From assembly GCA_963965975.1 (NCBI GenBank), contig OZ014422.1, positions 1,302,001-1,366,000 of the forward strand: DNA of 64,000 nucleotides. Reading direction: 5' to 3'. Below the pieces are notes generated by a model. It saw nothing but the letters and a program-made list of their open reading frames with translations, had not been told where the DNA came from and searched no databases. The position numbers and the translations under genes are program-made. Positions 35,330-47,156 of the stretch are shown here, piece after piece (within the stretch, counting starts at the first letter, position 1; every line of letters starts with the position of its first letter). This DNA comes from Xestospongia bergquistia (lineage: Eukaryota; Porifera; Demospongiae; Haplosclerida; Petrosiidae).

Positions 35330-35995
35330 CTAATGAGGATGACACCCATTTTCTATATCTGTAGGACTTGAATATACTTGAGCCTGATAGATAGAATATA
35401 GCTATATGTCTTATACACACATATAATGGTCATGTTTAGATTGAGTGCTAATAAAGGAGCTACCCTATAATAATTAATACCTGGGCTATGCAAATATAGT
35501 TAAGAGGGCCAGAGTTAAAAATTTATCACAACTAAATTCATTAAAGTGTCTTGTTGTTTAAAGATTTTGTTGAAAGTCTGTAATGTGCAGAAATGGAACT
35601 CATTAAAGTGTCTTGATGTTTAAAGATTTTGCTAAGTCTCTAATGAGCAGAAATGGAACCATAGTCAAAGATGTTCTCTATCATATATTGAATGCCCACA
35701 TTCACATTGCAATTAATATAATGTTGGTGATCCATGTCAGCTGTATTGTGTATCAGACAGATTGCCCTTATGCTGGTCCTAGCTGAAATATATACCATAT
35801 CTCTATTAGTCAGTTGTAGTGATATGACATTAGTACATTATGTAGACTAAAGGTTTATAATCTAGTTAGTTATCTTCTTCATGTTCTTTTAAAGAAGACA
35901 CTACTTATAAAAAGATATATATTAACACTTATTTTGTAAACTAACAGTAGGATCTAAAAATAGAATGATACTATTTATAGATCTCTATGAATATT
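35330..35995 (-). pseudogene. Family M relic c
   Basis: The layout is as in relic a: exon 3 trace (about 35345-35390), ISARTS element (35435-35815) and promoter block (tactatttatag near 35967). Within the ISARTS element a stretch of about 60 bp (cattaaagtgtcttg...cagaaatggaac) is duplicated in tandem at about 35539-35659. Confidence 0.6.
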
Positions 35996-36401
35996 ATTAT
36001 ACTCTATAATATTATTATAATATATCAAGAGTATACTTCTTTTAAAATATTTCATTTTCTTCGTTCAATATACAAGATCAACATAACCAAATATTATTGT
36101 AACAAAAAGACAACATAATAAGATAAACGACAGTGTCTAGTAAAAATAACAAAAAAATTAAATACAAACAGTTAATATAACTATTTCATTATTAATATAA
36201 CCAGAACACATAAAGTACTAGTAAGTAGCTCATTCCAGATGCCCACTCACTAACTGGGAGAGTTATAATAAACATCACCTTGCATTCTATGTATAAACCT
36301 TTTTTTTAATAAGCAGCTCTTGTCAGAGTATAGTGAGTGGGCGTCTAAAGTAATAATAGGTTGAGTCAATTAATAGCCACTACATACACGTAGGGTTGAA
36401 G

Positions 36402-37404
36402 ATGGATGATTACTACAATCAGAGACAGCCTCTTTTACAACAGGTAAATGTTAGTTTGGATAGTCTGAAGTTGCTATAAATTAAAGAAGAGAGTATATTA
36501 GATAATGTAGATCATAAGATAATAGATCTAGCTATAATTAGGTGTTCCTTTTAAGGTGTGTACATTTAACTCTAGACAATTTCTTCTTTTTATATTATAT
36601 AACACACAACATGGTCAACAGTATGGTCATATACCTCCCCCTCAGTATAATGTTGGTCCTCCTCCTCCTCCTCCTCCTCCTCAGTATGATGTTGGTCCTA
36701 ATCCTCCTCAGTATGTTGTTGGTCCTCCTCCTCAACCACACATCAGGTGATGATTATCACATGATATTAACAATTGTCTGATACTAATGTTGTCATTCAA
36801 GGAGGATATCAAGTTCCTCCAGCAGCTTATCCTGTTGGTAATTACCCTTTACCAGATCCACGTCAGGTACCATCTGTCTATTTAAGGTTTTATATTTCCA
36901 TCCTTTCTTATATACTCTCTCTTTCTATCTCTATCTCTTTTTCTCTTTCCTCCTTACATAGTTTGGAGCTCTCCTTCTACCACCAGAACCACCAATTATT
37001 AATACAAACTTTAACTGTTCTCTTTTTTTCTGTATTACTTGGACAATCTTGTTAGCATTACCTGCAATGCTATTTGCTACATGTGCTCTTATATGTTCAA
37101 TACAAGTAAGCATACGATAACTTTTGTTAACTAAGTCATTTATCATTTGTTGTATACCATACATACATGTACATGTTTATGTCCAATATATTTATTAATA
37201 CATGTATTTATATTATGTTCATATATTTTATAGTTTAAAAGGTTACAACATAAACAAGCATATGAGAGAGCATACAAAAGAGGATCTTGTGCCCTGTGTT
37301 TAAATATTACATCAATTTTTTTTGCAGTTGTATGGGGAACTGTGGTTGTTTTAACAATTTATAGAATTGTTTTATATGTTGAAAACTCTCAGGATGAGTC
37401 ATGA
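36402..37404 (+). pseudogene. P5: family P gene, near-identical to P3 but frameshifted
   Basis: Exons 36402-36443, 36622-36746, 36802-36866, 36962-37105, 37234-37404. Exon 2 has lost 8 bases near its end (ACATCAG|gtg against ACATCCAATATCCAG|gtg in P3), so it ends in phase 2 and the next exon is read out of frame to an early stop. Exons 4 and 5 are open and almost identical to P3. The poly-Pro run in exon 2 is the longest in the cluster. It uses the downstream 'caacag' acceptor, as P3 does. The flanks also match P3 (offset 7571 bp). Confidence 0.65.
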
Positions 37405-38211
37405 TCAGTACAGTTCTTATATCTCAGTATTGTCAGTACAAATTGTTTTATCATGATATCTTATTGTTCAATGTTTTATATTTATAATAATTTAATAACT
37501 AGAGACTGTGTATTGAGAAAGTTCTTGCTACTAGAAACTAAAAATAGAACAATACTATTTATAGATCATTGTGGTTTTCAATACTCTATATTATTATAAT
37601 ATTTACAAATATGTTTATTTAGTATATATAAGAGTGTTAATATCATTAATGTTGTTTTGACTTATAGCAACAAATGTAGAAAAGATAGCAAAAAAAATTG
37701 ACAATGATTTATAACCAACAGCTGTATATAGCAAAGTCTTCGTTCAATATACAAGATCAACATGACCAAATATTATTGTAACAAAAGATAACACATTATA
37801 ATAAAATGACACTGTCTAACGAAAAACATAGTTTAGAAAACATTAATAAAAACAATTAATATAACCATTTCCATCATCAGAACATTCAAAACCATCACTA
37901 AACATTGCCAATGTCATACTGATAATAGTTATAACACCAGCTGAGAAAAGAAAGGCACAAATTGATCCAAAGATACATGCTGCAATATTACAACATAGAG
38001 ATGCTTCAACTTTGAACTTCATAAACTCATGTTGTCCATCTTCTCCAGCTGAAATAGCCTAATGATATATCAGTGATAATGATGATCATAAACATGTCAT
38101 ACCTGTTTAGCATATATAGCAGCTGGTATTGTTCACTCAACTGAGAAGAGATATAATAACATGTATCAGAGAGTATATTACCTTGTATTCTCGTACTAGC
38201 ATCATCAGAGA

Positions 38212-38829
38212 CAGGGGAGTAAGAATAGGGGGGGCAGTGCCCCCCAATATTTTGTCAGGGGGCATAGCCCCCTGAATAGTATTGCAACAGCAGATGCAGA
38301 TGTACATGACTCATGAAGCATGAAGTGTGACAACACAAATAGTGCTAATGAACTAGGTGATAGCACATGCTTCAAAATGGATGCTAAGAGAAAAAGACAA
38401 GCTGAAAGTAAATCCACTACAATTACATCATTCTTTACAAAAAGAAGTAAACTCACCTCAGAAGAATCTTGTAAGTAAAGTTGTTATCATTTGTCATGTG
38501 TAAAAAATAATTATTTCTAGTACCTGTGAGTACTGAATTAGCTTTGAAAATAGCTGATGACATTGACCGTTCTGAAAATGATGATCAAGCTACAGAAGGG
38601 AGTGATGATGAAGAAAATCAAGATGACGAGGCTGTCTTTATGACAAATACACCAATTACAGTGTCTTCTTCTGACTTTCAAATCAGAATGTTGTACGCAC
38701 GCTTGCTGTTATAATAATACACTTCAATTATCTCAACCAGTTGACCCAACGATATTAAAGAAAACCGAGAAGTTTTAGCTCATTTAATATAGTTGCCCCC
38801 CCAATATATAAATGATTCCTACTCCACTG
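38212..38829 (+). mobile_element. Non-autonomous hAT-like element in M9
   Basis: The termini are CAGGGGAGTAAGAAT and, inverted, CAGTGGAGTAGGAAT, flanked by the 5-bp direct repeat AGAGA (38207-38211, 38830-38834). The uninterrupted target is preserved at 21260 (catcagagaagttc). Inside are a G-rich/C-rich block, an open stretch with MDAKRKRQAESKS and TITSFFTKRSK (38353-38471, ending at a donor-like gtaag), and an acidic ORF (38526-38714). TxITSFF-type N-termini are typical of ZMYM1-like/DUF4371 hAT transposases. The catalytic part is absent. Confidence 0.7.
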
Positions 38830-38889
38830 AGAGAAGTTCTCACAAGTAGGTATGGGCATGTATCAAATATAAGAAATAATTATGTTTAT

Positions 38890-39172
38890 TGCTGAGCGCC
38901 TTAGCGCGAGGCAAATAATCGTGCATCGCATCTCGCAGATAGTTTGTATGTATGTATGTATGTGTCACGCTTGAGAATGCAATTATTTCAGCCCAAACCG
39001 CAAACGTATGCTCACATGCTCCTGAAATGGCACTGTTGCTATTATTCTCCAGCTGTGCATGGAATCATGTGTGCTATCTTCCCTGGCCCAGCTATTTTAA
39101 CAGAAAGATAAAAATAATATCTGCATACAAAAATGTATGCAATTCACTGCACGAGGCTCTACACTGTGTACA
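38890..39172. mobile_element. Unidentified insertion, GC-richer than its surroundings
   Basis: It begins 'ctgagcgccttagcgcgagg', contains a short (GTAT)n and ends near 'gctctacactgtgtacac', where M9 exon 3 resumes. No domain or terminal repeat was recognised. Confidence 0.4.
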
Positions 39173-39799
39173 CTTGAGGACTTGTATACACTTGAGCCTG
39201 ATATATAGATAGAATATAACTATATGTCTTATACACATATATAATGGTCATGTTTAAATTGAGTACTAACAATGGAGCTACCCAACAATAATTAATGCCT
39301 CAATAAAGGTAGCTACTAGAAGTATGGTAGATAATAATGGATCTAGGGGGCAGCCAGCTTAGGGGGAGGGGGAGCAATCTGTGACTTATATTTATCCACT
39401 TCCATAATTACTAGTTATATCTTACTTGACTAGGAGGAACAAGAGGTTGTGTCTCACCAGAAGCTGTTTAATATAAAATATATCACAGTTAGTTGTAATG
39501 ATATGACATTAGTACATTATGTAACTTAAAGGTTTATAATCTAATTAGTTATCTCTTCTTTATGTTCCTTAAAGAAGCCACTACTTATAAAAAGGATATA
39601 TATTAATACTCACCCATTTCTTGCCTCTTGAACTAAAATAGAATGTAAAAATAGAATGATACTATTTATAGATCTCCACAAATATTATAGTAATTACAAT
39701 CAGGAGTATACTCTTTTAAAATATTTCATATGAGATGTATTTACTTAGTACAATATATAAGATCAATGTAACCAAATATTATTGCAACAAAAGACAACC

Positions 39800-40400
39800 T
39801 AATGAGGATGACACCATTTTCCATATCTGTAGGACTTGAGTATACTTGAGCCTGACAGATAGAATATAGCTATATGTCTTATACATACGTATAATGGTCA
39901 TATTTAGATTGAGTGCTAATAATGGTGCTACCCTATAATAATTAATACCTGGGCTATCTAAATATAGTTAAGAGGGCCAGAGTTAAAAATTTATCACAAC
40001 TATATTCATTAAAGTGTCTTGATATTTAAACATTTTGCTGAAAGTCTCTAATGATCAGAAATGGAACCACAGTCAAAGATGTTCTCTATCATGTATTGAA
40101 TGCCCACATTCACATTGCAATTAATATAATGTTGGTGATCCATGTCAGATGTATTGTGTATCAGACAGATTGCCCTTATGCTGGTCCTAGCTGAAATATA
40201 TACCATATCTCTATTAGTCAGTTGTAGTAATATGACATTAGTACATTATGTAGACTAAAGGTTTATAATCTAGTTAGTTATCTTAATCATGTTCTTTTAA
40301 AGAAGACACTACTTATAAAAAGATATATATTAACACTTATTTTGTAAACTAACAGTAGGATCTAAAAATAGAATGATACTATTTATAGATCTCTATGAAT
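39800..40400 (-). pseudogene. Family M relic d
   Basis: An exon 3 trace (about 39812-39857), the ISARTS element (39905-40215) and the promoter block (tactatttatag near 40377). It has the same architecture as relics a-c and the same position before a P gene. Confidence 0.6.
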
Positions 40401-40810
40401 ATTATTATACTCTATAATATTATTATAATATATCAAGAGTATACTTCTTTTAAAATCTTTCGTTTGCTTCGTTCAATATATAAGATCATCTTAACCAAAT
40501 ATTATTGTAACAAAAAGACAACATAATAAGATAAACGACAGTGTCTAGTAAAAATAACAAAAAAATTAAGTATAAACAGTTAATACAACTATTTCATTAT
40601 TAATATAACCAGAACACATAAAGTACTAGTGAGTAGCTCATTCCAGACGCCCACTCACTAACTGGGAGAGTTATAATAGACATCACCTTACATTCTATGT
40701 ATAAAACCCTTTTTTAAATAAGCAGCTCTTGTCAGAGTATAGTGAGTGGGCGTCTAAAGTAATAATAGGTTGAGTCAATTAATAGCCACTCCTTACACAT
40801 AGGTTTGAAG

Positions 40811-41541
40811 ATGGATGACTACTACAATCAGAGACAACCTCTTTTACAACAGGTAAATGTTAGTTTGGATAGTCTGAAGTTGTTATAAATTAAGGAAGAG
40901 AGTATATTAGATAATGTAGATCATAAGATAATAGATCTAGCTATAATTAGGTGTTCTTTTTAAAGGTGTGTGTGGGTAATAGAATACTCACTGTATTTAA
41001 TAGAAATTTAATACTATACCCTAGACCCTAAACCTTAAACATTGGAACCTAAATGTATTAATTCACATTAAATTATTGTATTCCAGTGTTAAGACAACAT
41101 TAGACTCTAGACAATTCTTTTTTTATATATTATATTACACAGCAGGGTCAACAGTATGGTCATATACCTCCTCCTCAGTATAATGTTGGTCCTCCTCCTC
41201 AGCCACATGTTCAATATCCAGGTGATAATTTTCACATGATATTAACAATTGTCTGATACTAATGTTGTCATTATAGGTACTATACCAACATACCAAGGAG
41301 GATATCCAGCAGCTTATCCTGTTGGTTTAACACAACAACCTGCACCATCTCCACCCTATCATGGAAATCCTACTTATAACAATAATACACATGGCTATTA
41401 TCATCAACCACATCCTCCTCAAGTAGTACAACCTATGACTGATGGTTACCCTTCACCAGATCCACATCAGGTAACCTATTTCAATTTATTTATAATGGTT
41501 CTCATATCTATCCTTTCTTACACACACACGCACACACACAC

Positions 41542-41578
<37 letters not shown>

Positions 41579-42409
41579 CACACACGCACACATACGCTCT
41601 TTCTCATTACATAGTCTGAAGCTCTCCCTCTACCACCAGAACCTCCAATAGTTCATACAAATTTTCGTTTTTCTCTTTGTCTCTGTATTACTTGGATAAT
41701 CTTGTTAGCATTACCTGCAATACCATTAGGTATATGTGCTTTTATATGTTCAATAAATGTAAGTATATAATAACTTGTGTTAATGAAGTCATCTATCATT
41801 TGTTGTATGCCATATATACATATACATGTACATGTATATATCAATAATATTAATACATGTACATGTATATATATACACATGTACATGTGTATATATATAC
41901 ATGTACGTGTGACCTGATTTGCAAAAAGGGACCACTTCTGTCAAAACATTTGTGACCTGATTTGTGAACAAACTACTGTTAAAACATCTCAAACATCTCA
42001 GTTTTGTATACATACAGTTGGTACATTACTATTTTATATGAATGCAAAAATATGTTTTTTGTTATGTTATAACAGTGAGTTTTTTACAAATCAGGTCATA
42101 AATGTTTTGACAGAAGTTGTCCCTTTTTGCAAATCAGGTCACATATGTTTATATCCAATAATATTAATATATATTATTATTATATATTGTATTATGTTAA
42201 TATGTTTAATTATTTTATAGTCTAAAAAATTACAAGATAAAAAAGAATATGAGAAAGCAAACAAGAGAGGATCTTATGCCATGGGATTGAATATTATATC
42301 ATTTGTTATTGGAGCTGGATGGTTAATAGTGGTACTTATTGGTGGACCTATACTTTCACTTTTACTTCTTAATAAATATCTGTCATCATCATATAACAAT
42401 CAATACTGA
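40811..42409 (+). CDS. P6: CD225/dispanin-like two-TM protein, family P (intact)
   Basis: Exons 40811-40852, 41143-41221, 41277-41470, 41615-41758, 42221-42409 make 648 nt, 215 aa. The N-terminus is MDDYYNQRQPLLQQ, then YGHIPPPQ, YQGGYPAAYPVG and HGYYHQPHPP. TM1 is SLCLCITWIILLALPAIPL. The loop is SKKLQDKKEYEKANKRG. TM2 starts SYAMGLNIISFVIGAGWLIV, with a longer hydrophobic tail than P2. The Asn of SIN|SKK replaces Gln at the exon 4/5 junction. Intron 3 has a (CA)n tract before the acceptor, and intron 4 hosts a 236-bp TIR element. It is carried with D1 in a large duplication matching P7-D2. Confidence 0.75.
41519..41594. repeat. (CA)n microsatellite in P6 intron 3
   Basis: About 75 bp of CA/CG dinucleotides sit 20 bp before the exon 4 acceptor. 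A shorter form is at 50089-50130 in P7. Confidence 0.95.
41908..42143. mobile_element. TIR element (MITE), copy 3, in P6 intron 4
   Basis: Same TGTGACCTGATTT / AAATCAGGTCACA termini and the same interior (CAAACTACTGTTAAAACATC) as the hydrolase-intron copies, about 236 bp. It is absent from the sister gene P7, so it inserted after the P6/P7 duplication or was lost from P7. Confidence 0.8.
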
Positions 42410-43543
42410 CAATATTGAAATAAGAGAATAATATTATCTGATTATACAATTGAATATATCATGTCATTTAATTATTGTCTAATATTTTATTTGTTAAATT
42501 TTTTTCTTGCTATTAGAGGTCAATTATATAAATGGGTTGAGTTTAGATTTTTATGCTACAGATTGTATAGACCACATGGGATCTATTCATTGTTAGTGAA
42601 CATTGTATTACTGTATTGTCTGTGGCTTGAATGTTTGGCTTTTTATTGTGTATATACTGAAATCTGATTAGTTGGAGGCTGAAATAATCTTATTATGTGG
42701 TAAGTCTATATGAAATATTGCAGCTGTAGACAAAACATATTCTACAATAGCTCCATTGTTTCTCTGCTTCAATAAATAAGTCTCTGTTATCCAATGACTT
42801 GCTGCTGTTCTATAAAGAGAATTAAACTAGGAATAGTAATCCTAAATTAAATAGTACTAGTTGGATCATCTGCAAATCTCTCATGAATCAGGTTAGAATG
42901 AAATCATTGTTGTATAAATTAATATAAAAATAATTAATTGGTTTGTTAGTATTATTTTCCATTATTATATACAGTATTATTATCTTAAATGATTTAATAA
43001 TTCAGCTGGAATATTTGAAATTTGATTTAGTTCAGCAGTGAACAATGGTGTCAGTTATTGTGCTATATGTTAGAGAGATGATTGTAAAAATAGTTATGTT
43101 TAATGTTTTGTGTAAACTTATTAGACTACTGTAGTCACATGACCATAGTAATGTCTGTGTCAGTGAAGTCTTTAGTTGATTATGGTCTATTACAGATTTA
43201 TATGTAAATATTTTGTATTTGTATGTATGTTGTGTGAATTTTCTATTCTCTTGCTCAATTAAAAGTTATTGTTAACTGTTTTTCATAAGTGACTTTGTTT
43301 GAGCCACACTTCATATCATAAACCCCCTTTAATTTGTTTTAAGGTGTTGTTATCATTATTACAATTTTATTTATGTTATTTGTTGGTAATTCAGGTAGAG
43401 TTTGTAAGTATATTTTTCTCTGTATTTTAATTTATATTTAATTAATATATAATTGCAAATAAGTTAATCAAAAGTTAAGACAAAAAAATTAAAAGTTTTT
43501 AAGAAAAGTTAAGTGTGTCTTGCTCCAAAGTGAACGTGCTTGA
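42410..43543. other. Intergenic between P6 and D1
   Basis: No gene is supported. The sequence is closely repeated at 50596-51685 after P7. The short ORF at 42461-42667 is not conserved in frame in the second copy. Confidence 0.6.
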
Positions 43544-44763
43544 TTACCAGTGACATTTGGCTGATAACATTTGAAATGTTTTATCCAAGTTTTTGGGTGG
43601 TTTTAATGTTACGAATGCAGCAGTTTCTCCCTCCAAGCCTTTTATTACTCCTGGCTTCAGGTTCACATATTGGTGAGGGGACTGGTCTTTAGTTGTGCAT
43701 TCTATAGCTCCATGATGACAGTTGATGTCTTTCTTAGGATTAACCTCAGCTGGAAAAGTACGATATGCAGCCTTTAGATTACTTGGAACTACATCAATAA
43801 ATAAATAATTCAACTTAAAACCTCAAACATACCCAAATTTGTTAAGATTAATTTAGTAAAGAAGTGGTTTTAAATTTGTATATATAATCACGATGACTAA
43901 TTTACCATTATGTGCTAATTCTAGTCACTTTTGAATACTTACAATTATAAGACTCAAGAAGTCTAACTTGATGGTGACCTCCTCCTAATGGCTCAATATC
44001 CTCCTATAAAAAAAGCAAAAAGATTTAATTAGTTAAGTTACTTTTGTGTGTGGTGGGTGAGATTGTAGGTGACACATTTTACAAACTTAAAGAGAGAGTC
44101 AGTCTTACAAGTAAACAGTAATGTCCTCAATGTTTCTATTTAAATCTCTATTGTTTGTTAATCTACATTATTATAATTATATATTAATTTAACGTTTTTT
44201 AAGAGTTTAATTAATCGTTGTCAGTGTTGTGTAATATGTTAGTTAATATTACATGTGCTGTGTGTGTGTGTGTTCATGTATGCCTGTGTATGTGTCTGTG
44301 TGTAGTGGGTGTGTCTACATAATATAAAATATTTCTATGATCTGTAACATCGAGATTTAACATTTATTTTTAATGATAAATTTAATGATTTATTTCTTAC
44401 TCACAACCACAGTACATGTAACATGTACATGTAAAACGTAACACACTTCCCGACCTACATGGAGGGGAAGTTTGTTTTCCCTATTCCCTAAATAGATTTA
44501 TTATTGAGTATTAGTCATATATTAAGACCAATTATTATCTATTATAGTAAACATTTATCTTATCAACTTAATCAGAAGATGTATCCTTAAAAGTCCAACA
44601 TGGTCTCTATATTGACTTGTTAAGGTTTTAATAGTAAACAGCACACTTATAAAGATAACTCTTAGATACTATTGCTTGCTGACAATGTATAAAGTAATCA
44701 TAAACAATTACATTACTCACAGAAATTATCTTTTACTATTATTTCTTCACTCACCGCAGCCAT
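43544..44763 (-). CDS. D1: small protein of unrecognised family D
   Basis: Exons on the - strand: 44755-44763 (ATGGCTGCG, MAA), 43943-44003, 43544-43788 make 315 nt, 104 aa. Exon 2 begins EDIEPLGGGHHQVRLLE. Exon 3 carries NLKAAYRTFPAEVNPKKDI, QYVNLKPGVIKGLEGETA and the end AKCHW. No signal peptide or membrane segment is evident; it is a basic, soluble-looking protein. The family is defined here by N.K(A/S)AYR.FP..E..PK.D and a later Y(V/L).LK.G.I motif shared with D2-D4. The 9-nt first exon is supported by the identical arrangement in D2. CACGTG lies 66 bp upstream of the ATG. The function is unknown. Confidence 0.6.
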
Positions 44764-44828
44764 TCTTTAAGAAGCAATAGGATTATATATTTGACCTTTC
44801 TCTATGTCTTCTTGTCACCTGACAATAT

Positions 44829-44834
44829 CACGTG
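44829..44834. promoter_or_regulatory. CACGTG motif upstream of D1
   Basis: A palindromic E-box 66 bp upstream of the D1 start. The same motif precedes D2 (54418), E (57395), D3 (59325) and F (60873). bHLH-type control is an inference. Confidence 0.45.
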
Positions 44835-45444
44835 TGCCGTCATGTACATTACCGAATATTATAGTGATTCAATTTATCCATTGTATGTGTTCTGTATAAT
44901 TCAACTAATGGACCAAGCCCTATCGCTGTTATAGTAGACACATTGTTTTCATTCCTCTTTACTTCATTCCTCAGCATCTTTCGTTGCTCAATCTTAGATA
45001 ATATTAACTATTATATGAGGTTTCATTTCTCAGTTAATTATTATTATGTAGTTAAGGTCTGTTTAGAATTATGACTAGCAGCACTCTGATGTCAGTAATT
45101 AATACTTCATTTTGTATTGCTCAATAATTGGGTTCACTCATCTTATTGTGCAATTGATTGTAAACATCATCTGTTCTTCTAAAATATATACTAAAAAGTT
45201 CAATAGATTGTCCTGTAATATACAGCTTGTTGTCTTAAAATACACATATTTGTTCAACATATTAGTTTATTTCCCTACAATATATTAACTATTATGTATT
45301 ATAGTCAATAATGTTAGGTTGTTTGTGTATATAAACTCTATAAATATATAATTAAATTATTAAAGCACATTGTTTATATTTTAACAATGACAATAAATTT
45401 ATATTGTGACATTTTACAAACAAGAGTTTATATACTCTTACCTC

Positions 45445-45625
45445 TTATCCTGGGTAGCATTTCACTGATTTCAGCTTTTTCAGCATAGCAAGAATTTTAT
45501 CCACTTCCATAATCAGCTTCTCTGATATCTTCCAAGATAAACAACTACCTCTATATACCTAGTGCCAAAATAGAAGACTGTTCTGGTACTACACTTATGT
45601 GGAATTGTGGGAGTTCTGTATCCAT
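45445..45625 (-). other. Candidate two-exon micro-gene upstream of D1
   Basis: The - strand reads ATGGATACAGAACTCCCACA (45559-45625, 22 codons plus 1 nt), a 37-nt intron gtatat...atatcag, then 45445-45521 in phase to TAA (MEVDKILAMLKKLK). This makes 47 aa. In the copy at 55130-55300 the second exon stops early, and at about 60010-60050 only the start survives. The very short intron and poor conservation make coding uncertain; a 5' untranslated exon of D1 is possible, since a donor AAGAG|gtaag follows. Confidence 0.25.
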
Positions 45626-45844
45626 TAAAAGGTAATATGATAGTAATATTTTATATAATGTTACTATATACTACACAATGTGAAGTAATAGTAGTAAGTT
45701 AATGTTCTATGTCATGTGGTATTTTGGAAATGTAATTGAGACAACATTCTTGACCTCCTTTGATAGACATATATGGTTACTGAGCCAGTTAAACAATGTA
45801 ATAATTAATACACACTATTATATTTTGTTAATTACATAACATCT

Positions 45845-46000
45845 TTACAAACCCCACCCTATCATCCCACCCACACTATTAATTACAAACCCCACCCTAT
45901 CATCCCACCCACCACTATTAATTACAAACCACATCCTATCATCCCACCCACCACTATTAATTACAAACCACATTCTATCATCCCACCAACCACTATTTAA
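45845..46000. repeat. CCCACCC minisatellite (about 38-40-bp unit)
   Basis: Units 'accccaccctatcatcccacccacc' plus 'actattaattacaa' recur about four times here, twice at 46590-46675 and three times at 55500-55622. It is non-coding. Confidence 0.85.
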
Positions 46001-46298
46001 TTATAATATTTCTTACACACATAAGTTGGAAACAACTAATGATATTACCAACCTGTGTAGTAATTTCTTTTCCTAGGTATATGTTTAATTGTAAACTGAT
46101 ATATTAAACTAATATATTAAAGTGAACTGACCTGCCTTTACTACTATTTTGTATTCATAGGACTAGCAATATACAGTAACTTGTATTTGAGATGATGACC
46201 TAGTTAAACTAATCATGTGAACACCATGTGTTATATATTTGACATGATGTTCACATGATTTAGTAAATTTTTCATAAATTTCTTTCTTTCTCTCTTAG

Positions 46299-46418
46299 TC
46301 CATGAAACTAAGAGAGAAAGGGATACATGACAAAGCAAGTCAGTGTGGATTATATTCTGAATATATTATAAGTACATTTTCTATTGTTACTTTTATAATG
46401 TGGATATTATTGTGTTGA
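46299..46418 (+). pseudogene. Isolated last exon of a divergent CD225-like gene
   Basis: After a pyrimidine tract and AG (46298) comes an open stretch SMKLREKGIHDKASQCGLYS... TFSIVTFIMWILLC-stop. It matches family P exon 5 (loop KGxxxxA plus TM2). The preceding TM1 exon is missing; the longer copy at 55830-56095 shows the deleted part. It is a fragment. Confidence 0.55.
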
Positions 46419-47156
46419 CTATTATTATAATAATTATATTAGTTGATGTGTTAATATAATTAATAATTAAAGTTGCAGCTGTTTTATAATCACAGTCTGT
46501 GTTTTTTATTGATAAAATTATATGATAGTGGGTGCAGCTTTTCTAAGATCTTGCAGTAGTGATCAAGTTATGTATGAAGATAATAGTGTATTACAAATCC
46601 CATCCTATATTGTCCCACCCACCACTATTAATTAAAAAACCTACCCTACCATCCCACCTACCACTATTAATTATAAAGTTATGCACACAAGTTGGAAACT
46701 AGTAATGATAACACATCACTCATGAAACCACTTTGTGGAGTAATTTTTATCCCTAGGTTATATGTTAAATTGTAAACTGATATATTAAACTTTTTATAGT
46801 AAGTGAACTACCCTTCCTATAATACTATTTCGTATTCATCAGAGTAGCAATATACAGTAAACTGTATCCAATCTCTCCCCCTTACCTCAGAGGGAGGTGT
46901 TAACCACATGAGATTACATGTGTCATTTGATTACCAGCATTACCTTGTTTTTATTATTATCAGCATTAATGACTAGTCTACATGTATGTGTGGTTTACTA
47001 TAATATTTCTGCAATAGTTTACAATCAGACATGTTAATATCAACTCTAAAATAATTAAATCATAGTCTGTCAAAGTTTCCAGTATTTTGCCAGAAAATCA
47101 AAGTCTGCTTTTGTCAGATCAAGTATCTGTGTTGAGAGAGAAAATTATCTCACTAT
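46419..47156. other. Intergenic, no gene seen
   Basis: AT-rich sequence with minisatellite at 46590-46675. It is partly repeated around 56180-56260 (atctaagatcttgcagtag). Confidence 0.5.

Larger units (their letters stand above)
37843..39617 (-). pseudogene. M9: family M gene broken by nested insertions
   Basis: Exon 1 (39614-39617), exon 2 (39426-39463) and exon 5 (37843-38058) are intact. Exon 4 is cut at about 38132, just after the codons for IPAAIYAKQ, and exon 3 survives only from about 39175. The missing middle is replaced by about 1.04 kb of foreign DNA: a dispersed repeat (38134-38211 and 38830-38890) interrupted by a hAT-like element, plus an unidentified GC-richer piece (38890-39170). 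Confidence 0.8.

Noticed and set aside
43544..43813. Single-exon 89-aa gene starting MNYLF
   Set aside because: The frame upstream of 43788 is intron with an acceptor; a three-exon model is conserved in D1 and D2.
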